This document shows, piece by piece, positions 1 through 10,448 of a stretch of DNA of 64,000 bases (position 1 is its first letter; every line of letters starts with the position of its first letter). Source of the DNA: Liopterus haemorrhoidalis. Lineage: Eukaryota; Arthropoda; Insecta; Coleoptera; Dytiscidae. The notes beneath the pieces were generated by a model. It made no database searches and was not told the origin of the DNA. It saw nothing but the letters and a program-made list of their open reading frames with translations. A program made the position numbers and the translations under genes. The stretch is taken from NCBI GenBank assembly GCA_963971575.1, contig OZ020611.1, forward strand, positions 147,896,419-147,960,418, in the 5' to 3' direction.

Positions 1-249
1 TTGGTTATTGTACGATTTTGTTTATCTCGGCATATTATCAACGGATATTAATTATAAATAATGCATTATATTTTTATGGGAAATAAAAGATATTGAACTG
101 TAAAATCGGCTCTATTTTACAACGTTTTTATCGTATTTCTAATAATGTCAATTAATATATGTATTAATCTCGAATTGCGATATGTTTTTATTAGCTGAAC
201 GTTTAATACTGATTACGTTAAACCAGTAGTTTTCAATATTTTCTTAGGT

Positions 250-1219
250 GACGACACCCTAATAAAACTGGACTGAGAACTTATTTGGTACGGAGAATGA
301 CACCTAGACCTTCAAACGCGAGCTAATGACCAATGTTGCGTATTCAATCAATGGTGCATAGAAAATAAACTTCTTTTGAACAAAACTAAAACAACCTTCC
401 TAAATTTTCATAGTTTTTAAAATACGCAAATTAGTAGCCCATTAATACGAGTTTCAAACTCATATTCTCTCCAGCAATCCCAACAACTCAAATTTCTAGG
501 ACTTATAAAAAAAAATCTTCGTTGGTCTCCACATATTGATTATATAATACTTAAGCTATCAGGATCATGTTATGTGCTAAAAAGGCTTAGGTACTTTATT
601 TCACCTTCATTATTAAGATCAGTTTATTTTTCGAAATTTCATGCAATTATAAATTATGCTATCATTTTCTGGGGAGCATCAAAAGAAGCTAATAAAATTC
701 TCTTGCAGCAAAAAAAAAAGCTATTCGAATATTAACATTTACTCCATATAGAACTTCCTGTAGAAACTTATTTAAAGATCTTAAAATATTAACAGTTCCC
801 TCACTTTTTATATTAGAATGCGTATTATTTGTCAGAAATCATTATAGTACCTTTAATATAAATAGTGATTATCATAATCACAACACAAGGAGTAAATCTA
901 GCTTGAATATTGAGAGGCACCACACTACTTTGTACGAGCAAAGTCCCCGTTTTATAGCTGCAAGATTGTATAATAAGGTTCCTGATAGCATTAAAAGTAT
1001 AACCAATGAGAAAATATTCAAAAACAAGTTTAAGAAATATCTACTAGAACATACATTCTATTCAATCTCTGAATATTTAAATTACAAAGCTGACTAGTGT
1101 TAAATTTTGTATTCTGTTAAATTAGAATATCTACGTATGTATACATTAAATTGACTTAACCTCTGTATTTCTAATGATCACTAACAGGCTCAATAAAATA
1201 TTATTATTATTATTACCAT
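250..1219 (+). mobile_element. LINE 3' half (jockey/CR1-like), decayed
   Basis: Conceptual translation gives the second half of a non-LTR retrotransposon ORF2: a GDDT motif near 250 (the position of the usual FADD/ADD catalytic box), then WCIENKLLLNKTKT, LKFLGL, and thumb/C-terminal sequence, with the last uninterrupted frame at 903-1097 (LYNKVPDSIKS, a typical C-terminal stretch). Several stops and frameshifts break the frame. The element ends in an (ATT)n tail at about 1192-1215 after AATAAA, the normal 3' end of this LINE class. The N-terminal half is absent. A similar family is seen at 63250-64000, which holds the complementary first half of the RT. Non-functional; superfamily assignment is by motif only. 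Confidence 0.8.
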
Positions 1220-1231
1220 CTAGCCAGTCCG

Positions 1232-1252
1232 ACTTGTCTGGTCCAGACAAGT
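1232..1252. repeat. perfect 10-bp-arm hairpin
   Basis: ACTTGTCTGG and its complement flank one T, directly downstream of the LINE tail. Possibly the stub of another element; no function shown. Confidence 0.5.
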
Positions 1253-1701
1253 GATTAAAAAGGAAAAAAAAAAAAAACAGTTTAATTTTTATCAGTTGAA
1301 TTAATATAGTAAATGATTATAAAATGGAGCTGTGACGTCAGCGATTTTACCGTGTCGCCTTGCAAACATCATTTTATAAAACTTGCAAACATTTACTTAT
1401 GCCGTCTGTTGATGAAAAGTTGAGCTACTGAATTTTTAAAAACCGTATTTTTTATTGCGTTGTTAAAAGTATTTTTGGGTCGAGCTTACTTTTATTTCTA
1501 CTTTTTTTTGTGAGTATTTTTACAAATTTAATCGGTTTATTTAGTTTGCGTTATTGTTACAGATTTATTTTTGGTAAGTTACAGATAACTTTTTTAAATA
1601 TATTCATTTTATAATCACAAATTTTTGATTTCATATTTTTAGTTTTTCTATCACTAATACTAAAAATTTGGTTCCATGAGCAATATTATGAAAACTGTAA
1701 G
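1253..1701. other. AT-rich non-coding stretch
   Basis: Poly-A and poly-T runs and low-complexity AT sequence. No open frame with recognisable protein similarity and no inverted repeat was found. Confidence 0.5.
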
Positions 1702-1871
1702 TAGGCTATTCCAAACGTTTAAGCGGAACTAACTGGAATTTTCATTTTTGTAAGTTGTCATGAGCTCTATTTTTAGGGTTTGAAGTGGACTTTTGTTAAA
1801 CAAAATGATCAAAAGTATCACTTGTAAAATTTACTATATTTGAAAATCCGCTTTAACCAAAGAAATAGGCT
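1702..1871 (-). mobile_element. dispersed MITE, family A copy 1
   Basis: Begins TAGGCTATTCC with the core TTTAAGCGGAACTA and ends with the imperfect complement (CGCTTTAACC, then AAATAGGC). The internal block GATCATTTTGTTTAGCAAAAG is shared, on either strand, with copies at 23772, 34277, 34520, 27846 and 44465. It is short, has imperfect terminal inverted repeats and no coding capacity, so it is a non-autonomous DNA element of unassigned superfamily. Confidence 0.75.
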
Positions 1872-2111
1872 TTACATTATTTTTGTACAACCTAACTTTA
1901 AATATTTCGTTTTTGACAGTCCAGTAGCTCAGTCATATTCTCTTGCATATATTGTAATGAAGCGCAACCCATTTAGCCGGCAACAGCCGGAACGTCAACA
2001 GCCCGAACGCCAACGCCACAGCCGGAATGTTTCTCTTGGAATTGTCGAAACGCTTAGTGTTTCGACAGGTTAATACAAGTGTTTTGAGTGTTTCGGTTAT
2101 ATTTTATAAAA

Positions 2112-2261
2112 ATGAGCACCGAGGAAATTTTTATAGAATATGTGAGGCAATACCCATTCCTATATGATATATCAGATCCATCATATCATGATAATAGGAA
2201 GAAGGACAACGCGTGGCAGCAAGTTGCTGAGAATTTTGAGTCCTGGACAGGAAGTTCATAA
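2112..2261 (+). pseudogene. MADF-domain protein fragment of Harbinger element
   Basis: A 49-codon frame starting ATG AGC ACC GAG. It reads FIEYVRQYPFLYDISDPSY, then KKDNAWQQVAENF, the N-terminal half of a MADF (Myb/SANT-like in Adf-1) DNA-binding domain. The frame runs into unrelated sequence and stops at 2261, where the transposon deletion joins it to the opposite-strand transposase. In intact elements the partner protein helps nuclear import or target binding of the transposase (family knowledge). Not functional here. Confidence 0.75.
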
Positions 2262-2482
2262 AACTTACTTTTTGACATACGAAAATATAGGAACATTTTT
2301 TCTTCATCTTTCAGTAGGTCTAGAAAAAGATGATGCAATTCTCCATATTCCCTCCTCTTTTTAAAAATCTCATGGACCCAAAACCTATGTTTCCGTTGTT
2401 GTCTTTCCCGCTCTTCCTCCTCAGCACAAATTGCAGCCACTACAATTAGCTCCTCTTCCGATGAACTCTCCATTGCATCCAA
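2240..2482 (-). pseudogene. PIF/Harbinger transposase N-terminus
   Basis: Reads on the minus strand from an ATG at 2482: an acidic leader, then RKHRFWVHEIFKKRREYGEL, HHLFLDLLKDEEKMF and YFRMSKSKFYEL. This is the stereotyped N-terminal segment of insect Harbinger (ALP1/HARBI1-like) transposases. The DDE catalytic domain is missing because the frame is cut at about 2246 by the internal deletion. Confidence 0.8.
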
Positions 2483-2743
2483 CGCAGCTGATCTAAAATT
2501 AGGATTGTTTCAAACGTCTGGCTGTTCATAATGGGTTTCGTGCTAGGCCGGCCGCGGTCGTACTGGCTGTTAGTGGCTGTTGCTGGCTGTTCATAATGGG
2601 TTTCGTGCTTTACTCTACAAGTTTTGCATTTCAGTCTTCAGTCAGTTTCACAGATTTTAAAATACGATACATAAACAATAAAAACGCTGTCGTCTATTTT
2701 ATAATCACTGTATTGCAGAAAAGAGTAGATATACTGAAATCGC

Positions 2744-3265
2744 CCAGTCAAGGCACTTCGTCATTTTGCTTCATAACTTCAATGACACACTTGGTGGTGA
2801 CAAACTAACTAAATCGATTTTATTTATTTTTTTAAATTTAAATTATAGACTAATATTGCTCGTCCCTCATTTATTTTACTAAAACTTACCTATTGAAGTC
2901 GTATTTAGTTTATATTCAATAGTCATTTAGAAGATTTACAAATTTTAAAAGTTTTTATTTAATATAGGGACATTTGTATTGGTATCGCTAAATTTTGTTT
3001 ATATTTGCCAACATTTTACGTTCTGATTTGTTTGGACACTTGTGTTCACATATCTGTTTCTATCTATTCAACTTATTAATATTTCCTTTTCTTTGATCAT
3101 ATTTTTTTATCACACCAGTCCTTTTTAGGACTATTTTGCCTATTTTAATAGTATATTTGTTTCTATTCTGTTCTTATTTATCCATAGTTCTGTTCAGCGG
3201 GTTGTGAGCATGGGTCAAAAAGTGACGTTTATAGTGACGCAACTGCATTGACTGGCCGTCTGGCC
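2744..3265 (+). mobile_element. dispersed MITE, family B copy 1
   Basis: Ends are imperfect inverted repeats (CAGTCAAGGCACTTCGTCA; right end complementary, GCAACTGCATTGACTGGCC). The interior matches the reverse complement of 24026-24741 over almost its full length (for example the block around ACGTTCTGATTTGTTT) and, more weakly, 7623-7842. No coding frame. Non-autonomous DNA transposon of undetermined superfamily; no clean target duplication is visible. Confidence 0.75.
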
Positions 3266-3734
3266 TATATAATATTGTTAGGAAGGAATTTAATCTGGTA
3301 AATATTTCGAGATTTATACAATTTTTTTATAGAAACGCTGTGCTTATTTAATAACAATATTTAACCTTATTTACAATATTTATTTGACTGACTGGAAAAG
3401 TCTCGAGATGGGAGACATGGATTATTTTTTCAAAAGCTACCGAAATTCATGATTTTTAATTTTTTTACCAACAATTTGTTATCAATTATTAAATACCTAC
3501 AAAATTACGAAATTCGTGAAAATTCATTTTTCACGTCAAAATTTTTAGTTAAACTCAAAATTTCTTAATTAGATTCGAGGTAGAAAATCATTTATATTTT
3601 TCTGAATTTTGTATTTCAGTAAGTCTTTTTTACTTTGAAGCATTTTATAAAAATCTCTACAATTTTCTTCAGAATTTATTTTAGTGATATTGTATTATTT
3701 TGTTGATATGAACAATTTTATGGGTTGAAACATT
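3266..3734. other. AT-rich non-coding stretch
   Basis: No recognisable coding frame or repeat family seen. Confidence 0.4.
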
Positions 3735-3736
3735 TA

Positions 3737-5016
3737 GTCCGGGAGGCAGCGTTGCAAGTGACCTGGTCATTTCATCCCGATTGATTCCTATTGGAAATTA
3801 TTCCTTTCGGGTAGTAAATTGATGATCTAAGCGTCTGCTGCGTTGATAGTGGTGGGGCTGGTAGTGAGAAAATGTACATCTTGCAAAAAAAAAAAAAAAA
3901 ATCTAAAAGTCATTTCAAACCACTTGAAAATTTGTACAGTTATTGTTTAAGTGATAATAATAATAAAAAAGTCAGCTGCGTGCGTTGTGGAGGATTAAAC
4001 GTCAGTCGCTTGTATAAACCTGTCATAAAAAAAAAAAATATGTAAAGTCATTTTAAATTCAATGAAATTTATACATCGAACTTATTGTATAATCAGAATA
4101 ATAAAAACAACAATCAGCTGTTTGCACAATGGGAGTAAATTCGTCAGCTGAGGGATTATAATTGCTGAGCGGGCATTTAGCCTAAGCATTTTATAACGTA
4201 ATCAATGATGTAACTGACGATCTTTACCTCGTTATGTCGTCAGCTGACGATCATTTTTATTTAATAAAATATTTAAACTATTCATTATAAAAATTGCAAG
4301 TCGCCTAATATCAATTCAAGTTAAATTTCGTAGTTTTAATCTATTTTTTTAATTATTTAATTATTTCGATCTATCTAATTCGGTGTCACGATATAATATA
4401 AAACAATCTATTAAAACAATGAAATTATAGCTAAATTGATTTCAAGCCACTTGAAATTTTTATAATGAATAGTTTACATATTATATTAAATAAAAATGAT
4501 CGTCAGTTGTTGACATAATGAGGTAAAGATCGTCAGTTACATCATTGATCACATTATAAAATGCTTAGGCGAAATGTCCGCTCAGCAATTATAATCCCTA
4601 AACTGACGGTCTTACCCCCATTGTGCAAACTGTCGACTGTTGTTTTTATTATTCTAATTATATAATAAGTTCGATTTATAAGTTTCATTGAATTTGAAAT
4701 GACTTTACATAATTTTTTTTATGACAACTTTATACAAACGACTGACGTATAATCTCACATACGCACGCAACTGATTTTTTAATTATTATTATTATCACTT
4801 AAACAACAATAACTGTTCAAATTTTCAAGTGGCTTGAAATTACTTTTAGATTTTTTTTTACATGATGAATGGTACATTTTCTCACGACCAGTCCCACCAC
4901 GATTCTGGCGGCTGACGCTTGTTTCGATTATTAGCCATATCTAAACTATAAATTACAACAAAAAAAAATTAAGCGGGATGAAATAACTATCAAAAATGCA
5001 ACGGTACCTCCCGGAC
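3737..5016. mobile_element. 1.28 kb foldback element, TA target duplication
   Basis: The two halves are reverse complements of each other. The left arm begins GTCCGGGAGG, the right ends CCTCCCGGAC, and matching blocks continue inward (GTCAGCTG, CACAATGGG, the GCTGAGCGGGCATTT-type block at about 4165 against its complement near 4575) to a spacer near 4300-4430. TA dinucleotides flank both ends (3735-3736, 5017-5018), as for Tc1/mariner insertions. Arms have diverged by scattered substitutions and indels, so the insertion is not recent. No ORF. Confidence 0.85.
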
Positions 5017-5245
5017 TAGTAGGGAAAATGAAGGCAGTAAGTATTGAAAATAATATTAGCAAGTATTTTAATTTTCATCTTATTATTTTTATGAAATAAT
5101 GACATTAATTAAATGCAGGACTGTCCTGAAAAATGCGGGACGTATGGGTCATCTTATTAAAACAATAAATTCAATACACTTCGATCATATCACTTAATAC
5201 TGAAGTGAGCCATGGACGAAATAGTAAATATAAGCTTACTATGTA
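5017..5245. other. unassigned non-coding stretch
   Basis: Nothing recognisable; low-complexity AT sequence. Confidence 0.4.
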
Positions 5246-5253
5246 GGTTAAGG

Positions 5254-5549
5254 CAGTGTTTCTCAACAAAAAACGCACCGCGGGCCAGTAAAATACATAT
5301 TTTTCTAACGCGGACCACTAATAATAATTGTTGGTTAATTTTTTGCAAGTCAAATATATAAATATAAATAATGTGCTACTAATATTTTATTTATAGAAAA
5401 TCACAGAAAGGTTACAAAAAATAAACAAAATATAAATTATTTACATAAAAAATGTACATAAAAAATAACAAAATAACTGCAAAAATCACATACAAAAACT
5501 TTCGCGGACCACTAAAATTTTTCTATGGACCACCTGTTGAGAAACACTG
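5254..5549. mobile_element. 296-bp hAT MITE with perfect 8-bp TSD
   Basis: Terminal inverted repeats CAGTGTTTCTCAAC / GTTGAGAAACACTG, with subterminal GCGGACCACTAA repeated in inverse orientation. The flanking octamer GGTTAAGG is duplicated exactly (5246-5253, 5550-5557). CAGNG termini and an 8-bp duplication define the hAT superfamily. No coding sequence; an autonomous hAT elsewhere would mobilise it. Confidence 0.93.
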
Positions 5550-5557
5550 GGTTAAGG

Positions 5558-5796
5558 CAAACTAGATGCATTCGTGGATGAAAAATCCCACATAGCTAAC
5601 AATACGGCGCACGAACGTATTGCATTCGACAAACATTCAATCATAATCGTATAAGCAATAAATGAAATACAAGCTGTACTTCATTTAATATCCTTGCAAA
5701 TAACGTTTTATGTAAAAATTGTGTAATAAAGTAATAAACTTGATTTGAGTAATTAATATGTTTGATTTTAATACTTAATATATAATTTTATGTAAT
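5558..5796. other. AT-rich non-coding stretch
   Basis: No repeat or coding signal recognised. Confidence 0.4.
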
Positions 5797-5897
5797 AACT
5801 AGATTATTACCCGTCAATAATGACGGATTTATAATATCAAAATTTCAATTGTTTGTATGTGTATTAGGTTTTATATTTTAACGTATCTTAATTTAGT

Positions 5898-6010
5898 CGC
5901 CGGTTAGCGAATCACGGCATAGGATATCACCAGTTAGCTAATCACGGGAGAGGGTGTCACCTGTCATCCAATCAAGAGACAGGGTGTCCCAAGTTAGCCA
6001 ATCACGAGAA
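5898..6010 (+). repeat. ~30-bp tandem repeat, four degenerate units
   Basis: Four consecutive units of the type GTTAGCNAATCACG followed by an A/G-rich block and GTGTC(A/C)C. The last unit continues into a ~85-bp segment (5984-6069) that recurs at 7379-7454, so this array is one flank of the larger 5.9-7.45 kb composite. Confidence 0.7.
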
Positions 6011-6102
6011 CCTTAGGAAAAATTGACGTCACAATGTTACCGACACTACATACAGACACTTGCTAATTATATAGTTAGATTATTTATTCATAAACTTTTT
6101 AA

Positions 6103-6361
6103 CGCGTTCGCGAACAGTACGGCTATAGCCGTCGAATATTTTTCCTAGCTCAGGTCATGACGGTCTAAACCGTCCTACTTTTTTATTCAAATATACAAAT
6201 GACGGCTGGGGCAGGTTTTAATTCCATTTACGTATATGAAAACTAGTATAAACTGTTCTATCAGGAACATACCAAACACAGTAAATGTCCTATTATAAAC
6301 AAAAATCTAAAAAAGTGACATTTTGGGTACATCTCATTGTACAAAACTGTCCGCGACCGTG
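6103..6361. mobile_element. piggyBac-type MITE, TTAA duplication
   Basis: TTAA at 6099-6102 and 6362-6365 bracket inverted termini CGCGTTCGCGAACAG and CTGTCCGCGACCGTG. A second palindromic block (ACGGCTATAGCCGTC, then GACGGTCTAAACCGTC) sits inside the left end. TTAA specificity is diagnostic of piggyBac. 259 bp, no ORF. Confidence 0.8.
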
Positions 6362-6433
6362 TTAAGATGGGAAAACGGATTCATTTTTACTCAGTACATT
6401 ACATTTATATTGTTAAAAATAATTTGAGACGTT

Positions 6434-7345
6434 AATTTATGCCTAAGAAACTCTAGACATTTCTGTATGTAATTATATTCGTAGATTCTTAGAGAATAAA
6501 TCTGCAAAATATTGTTATTATAGGTTAAAGGATATAAGCATGTCTAGAGTTTCTCGTTTATGTCTACAAAACCGTAAACATTTATATATGTAATTTTATC
6601 CGCAGTTTCTTAGAGAATAAATCTGCAAAATATTGTTCATATCGGTCAAAGGATATAGGAGTATCTAGAGTCTCTTGTTATGCCTACGTAACCTTTGACA
6701 TTTATGTATACAATTATATTCGCAGATTCCTAGAGAATAAATCTGCAAAATATTGTTCATATCGGTCAAAGGATATAAGAGTATCTAAAGTCTCTTGTTT
6801 ATGCCTACGAAATCCTAAACATTTATGTATATAATTATATTCGCAGATTCCTAGAGAATAAATCTGCAAAATATTGTTCATATCGGTAAAAGGATATAGG
6901 AATATCTAAAGTCTCTTGTTTATGCCTACGAAATCCTAGACATTTATGTATGTAATTATATTTGCAGATTCCTAGAGAATAAATCTGCAAAATATTGTTC
7001 ATATCGGTCAAAGGATATAGGAGTCTCTTGTTTATGCCTACGAAAGCCTAGACAGTTATGTATGTAATTATATTCGTAGATTCTTAGAGAATAAATCTGC
7101 AAAATATTCTTCATATCGGTCGAAGCATATGGAGTATCTAGTGTTTCTTGTTTATGCCTACGAAACTCTAGACTTTTCTATGTTATTTTATCTCCAGATT
7201 TTTAGAAAATAAATCTACAAAATATATTTCATATCGATCATAGGATATAGGAGTGTCTAGAGTTTCTTGTTTATGCCTACGAAATCCTACACATTTCTAC
7301 ATGTAATTATATTCGTAGATTCTTAGAGAATAAATCTGCAAAATA
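6434..7345 (+). repeat. tandem array, eight ~120-bp units
   Basis: Each unit contains TAGAGAATAAATCTGCAAAA; its occurrences begin near 6491, 6612, 6732, 6853, 6974, 7086, 7204 (variant) and 7325, spacings 112-121 bp. Other conserved parts are TTGTTTATGCCTACGAAA and CATATCGGTCAAAGGATATA. The seventh unit is the most diverged. No coding frame persists through the units. Satellite-like; whether it is local or genome-wide cannot be told from one window. Confidence 0.92.
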
Positions 7346-7622
7346 CCTGTCAATCAAGAGACCTCAAGAGTCCCTAGTTAGCCAGTCACGAGAACCCTAG
7401 AAAAAAATGACGTCACAATGTTACCTAGATCACATACACACACTTGCTAATTATGTATGTACGATGTACGATTGATGTATGTACGATTTATCAACCAACT
7501 CGGAAAATTCATGAAAATTTAACAACTGGCTCATGCGAGCCTGTTCCTGCACAGCACTAGATGGGGGGCTTTTTTGTTCAATTCTAATTGGTTCGAGTGC
7601 TCTTTTATACTTGAGTCGCAAT

Positions 7623-7842
7623 ATCAATCAGTTCGCTGTATGACGTCATAATTCCAATGACAAACTTAGTAATGAAGAAGTGCTTTATTTTCATAGACTT
7701 TTATTGTTCTTCCCTCTTTTATTTTGGTAAAACGTACGCATTGAAATATTTATTTCGTGTTCAAAAATAATTTAGAATTATAACAACTTTTACGTTAGAA
7801 TTGTGACGTTTCAAATAACGTAACTGTTTTGGTGGCCTGGCC
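7623..7842 (+). mobile_element. dispersed MITE, family B copy 3 (short, diverged)
   Basis: Aligns to copy 1: ATGACAAACTTAGT, then TCTTTTATTTTGGTAAAAC, and the right end GTGACGTTTCAAATAACGTA ending GGCCTGGCC. About 300 bp of the copy-1 interior is missing. Confidence 0.65.
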
Positions 7843-7861
7843 ATACATCTTTTGCTATATG

Positions 7862-8076
7862 CAGCAATGTCCAACATACGACCCGAAACTACTTTTTAGC
7901 CGATCCGCACGAAATTTATGCCCACCGTCCTCAGGAGATTTTCTGTATTTCTACTCCTCCCGCCCTCAAGTGATTTCCTGCCGCTCTCCCATTCTTTAGT
8001 AATTATTGAATATGACCCCTGGTTCTGGAATTGAGATGGCCCCTGGTCCAATTCAATCCGGCCCGTGAAACATATA
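7862..8076. mobile_element. possible hAT remnant
   Basis: CAGCAATGTCCAACATACGA followed by CCCG, and later ATCCGGCCCGTG, resembles the termini of hAT elements whose ends read CAGNGGTCTCCAACC...GGCCCG. No matching inverted end or 8-bp duplication was found. Confidence 0.35.
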
Positions 8077-8276
8077 TGACATTCATATTAAAGTTACATT
8101 AAATAACAAGTATAAATAGCACAGCAACATCCACAAACGCTGATTATTGAGCATACTGTAGTAGAGTCAGCCGTATAGTCTACGGACCATGGTCAATAAC
8201 TATTTGACTACAGATCCATAGCGCATCCATTTTTCAAGTCAAGTCTTAGATTATGGGACCTGTATGCAGGGCCGCC

Positions 8277-8337
8277 CCAACCCGTGGGTGCACCGCACTC
8301 AGGCGGCAAATTTTTATTTTTAGAGTTAATTGTATAA
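8277..8337. mobile_element. possible hAT terminus
   Basis: CAGGGCCGCCCCAACCCGTG resembles a family of hAT ends (CAGGGCCGNCC). The partner end was not located; the next element is inserted at 8338. Confidence 0.35.
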
Positions 8338-8472
8338 GGGCCGGTTTCTGAAAGCTTAGTAAACTATAACCAAATGGTCAACTATATCACAATATAACAA
8401 TCTCATAAGTAACCATAGCAACCATTTTATAACTATTTGGTTATAGTTAACCAAGCTTTTAGAAAACGGTCC
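8338..8472. mobile_element. 135-bp PIF/Harbinger-like MITE, family C copy 1
   Basis: Inverted ends GGGCCGGTTTCTGAAAGCTT / AAGCTTTTAGAAAACGGTCC, an internal palindrome (AACTATAACCAAATGG against TTTGGTTATAGTTAACC) and trinucleotides TAA/TTA at the borders, the TWA target typical of PIF/Harbinger. A second copy of the same family, better preserved at its ends, lies at 37798-37933. Confidence 0.85.
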
Positions 8473-8666
8473 TTAATTGTTAGCAAAGAAAGATCAGTGT
8501 TTGAAATGTTTGGTAGTATTTTCAGTGAATGTGTAGTGTATTTTCGAATTTCAAAAGATGAAGGTGGGCTACATGCTGCCCTCTGGGCCGCTTCCATCTT
8601 TGAAAATTCAAAAATTTGTTTTTACTTGCCACTTTTTATCTCGCGCTCATTTTTTAAGGGCAGCCA

Positions 8667-9480
8667 TACGAGGGTTACTTTTTATGTTTTTGCAAATGAC
8701 CAGTAAACGGCAATATTGAAATGTGTTATTACTGTATTCGTAAAATTTGACATTTTTATTGAGAAATCAGTGGCAGCTTATAAATTGACCGAGTGGTTTG
8801 TTGACAGTGAGCGTTTTAAAAAAAACAAGTTAAAAATAGATATTACTCGTGAAGGTTTTCGTTGGATGATTTTTTACGATTTTAGTAAAGCCCTAACTCA
8901 ACAACAATGCTTAGATTCGCTTCGTTCAACTTTTGCTAATGAAGCACCATCAGAAAAGACTGGTTACAATTGGTTTTCAGAATTTCTTCGTGGTCATGCG
9001 TACGTCAATAATGAATCTCGTGAAGGTCGACCAAAATCGGTTGTGATTCAAAAAAACATCAATGCTTTGCGCAAAATGATTGAAGAAGTTCGGCATGTGA
9101 CTTACCGTAAGATAGAGGCATCCTTTGGCATATCGCAGACTGCAATACATTCGATTTTGCATAAACATTTAGCAGTGAAAAAGATCTGTTCTCGATGGAT
9201 TCCGCATAATTTGACCGAAGCTCAAAAAAAGGGTCGTGTTGATTGGTGTAAGGGAATGCTAAAAAAATTCCTAGGCACTGCAAAATCCGTATACAACATC
9301 GTTACAGGTGACGAAACATCGATTTATTCATATGAACCGGAAACTAAGCAACAATCCACTGTTTGGGTCTTCCAAGATGAACCGAAACCCACGAAAGTTG
9401 TTCGTTCACTAAGCACTTCCAAGAAAATGATCGTTTGTTTCTTCGGTTGTACTGGACATGCCGCAATCATTCCTTTATAG
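8667..9480 (+). pseudogene. mariner transposase, N-terminal two thirds
   Basis: The left terminus resembles a mariner end (TACGAGGGTTACTTTTTATG from 8667). The recognisable protein starts at about 8830; there is no convincing ATG. It contains the N-terminal helix-turn-helix (ALTQQQCLDSLR ... TGYNWFSEF), second HTH (RHVTYRKIEASFGIS), the WIPHNLTEAQKKGRVDWCK linker, the first catalytic Asp in IVTGDETSIY, and the WVFQDEP block. Normal length is about 345 aa; the frame ends at 9480 where a CAGAGTTTCTTAACC-type element has inserted. The second Asp (HDNASSHTA) survives downstream at about 10045 and the C-terminus is lost. Dead as a gene. Confidence 0.9.
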
Positions 9481-9640
9481 CAGAGTTTCTTAACCGGGGG
9501 TCGCGCCCCCCCGGTTACACGGCCCGCATATACATGGGGGCCGTGATAGCTTCGTTGGGGATGATACAAGGTCGAAGCATAAAAATATTTTTTTATTATG
9601 CTCCGAGCTACAGATAACTCAAGAGTATGATTACGAAAGT
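9481..9640. mobile_element. hAT-like insertion end in mariner
   Basis: CAGAGTTTCTTAACCGGGGG directly follows the interrupted mariner frame; such CAGNGTTTCTTAACC ends are typical of hAT MITEs. The GC-rich head contains a small palindrome (GGGGGTCGCGCCCCCCC). Its opposite end was not found between here and the mariner continuation at about 9960, so the right limit is approximate. Confidence 0.5.
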
Positions 9641-9960
9641 GTTTAAATCAAAGTGGAAGGCATTTTGAACACTTGTAAATAAAAATATTTTATTTTCAAG
9701 TCATTATAGACAATACAATTTTTCTTCAACCGTAAAAGATATTAAATAAATATTTAAGTAAAAGTTGTTTCTTTTCAAAAACTCTATCCAAAGATATCAA
9801 CATGACATACGTTCCCATTTAAAAACTAAAAGTTGTCCTTGATATTCTGAACTTCCGGTATATTTGAGAAAATTTCTGTACTATTATTTAATTCTTTGGA
9901 TAAACTTTGGTCATAAAAATTTCCCCCAGCTTGTTAACATGTCGCCTTTTCTAGAAAAAT
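9641..9960. other. unassigned stretch within the interrupted mariner
   Basis: AT-rich; probably the remainder of the insertion that split the transposase. No further signal. Confidence 0.35.
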
Positions 9961-10210
9961 CGTGTCCCTCTATCTTGATACACACAATGCCAAAAGTCAT
10001 CGACAAAATCAGGAAAACAACCAAAAACGTCGCATCATTCTTCGTCATGACAATGCAAGCTCCCACACAGCACGTCAAAGAATCAATTGTTTGACGTGCT
10101 GTGTGGGAGCTTGCATTGTCATGACGAAGAATGATGCGGCGTTTTTGGTTGTTTTCCTGATTTTGTCGATGTCTTCGTTTAGCGACGTAGCTGGCTTAAT
10201 ATGTGCGCAA
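9961..10210 (+). repeat. 82-bp inverted duplication of mariner coding sequence
   Basis: Positions 9998-10079 and 10090-10171 are reverse complements with a single mismatch and a 10-base loop (GAATCAATTG). Both arms encode, on opposite strands, the mariner segment KVIDKIRK(T)TK ... RRIILRHDNASSHTARQ that contains the second catalytic Asp. A transcript would fold into a long near-perfect hairpin. The near identity of the arms contrasts with the decayed mariner around them, implying recent formation or gene conversion. Confidence 0.9.
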
Positions 10211-10448
10211 AGAACGTCAATGATACCTAGGGATATACGATACTGAGAATGTATCAATATTTGGGTATCGATAATTTGAATAAAAATTATCGCGACCGGT
10301 ATAGTATCGAAAAAAATATATATATATATATCGATATTTTCAAGTATCGAAAGGAAATATGAATATATTTTCTATAAAACGTAAAAAAAAAAACATTTTA
10401 TTCTTATAATAACAATCTTGATTAGATGAGTTACGTCCGTAAGTTAGT

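Larger units (their letters stand above)
1961..2611. mobile_element. collapsed PIF/Harbinger element
   Basis: Termini are imperfect inverted repeats (left AACCCATTTAGCCGGCAACA; right, complementary, around TGGCTGTTCATAATGGGTTT). Inside, a + strand MADF-domain ORF start at 2112 is fused near 2246 to a - strand transposase N-terminus (2482 downward). Autonomous PIF/Harbinger elements carry exactly such a pair, a DDE transposase and a Myb/MADF-like DNA-binding partner, so this is an internal-deletion relic in which the middle of both genes is lost. The right terminal repeat is partly duplicated (TGGCTGTTCATAATGGGTTT occurs at about 2520 and again at about 2586). Confidence 0.75.
5984..7454 (+). 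repeat. composite flanked by ~80-bp direct repeats
   Basis: The segment running from GTTAGCCAATCACGAGAACC through TGACGTCACAATGTTACC to CACTTGCTAATTAT occurs at 5984-6069 and again, about 90% alike, at 7379-7454. Between the copies lie a piggyBac-like MITE (6103-6361) and an 8-unit array (6434-7345). This could be a tandem-bearing non-autonomous element (Helitron-like elements often carry such arrays) or an unequal-exchange product; the left boundary near 5800 (ACTAGATTATTACCCG) is unproven. Confidence 0.55.

Noticed and set aside
8716..8830. N-terminal extension of the mariner frame
   Set aside because: It starts with TTG and shows no mariner similarity before about 8830; probably chance openness next to the terminal repeat.
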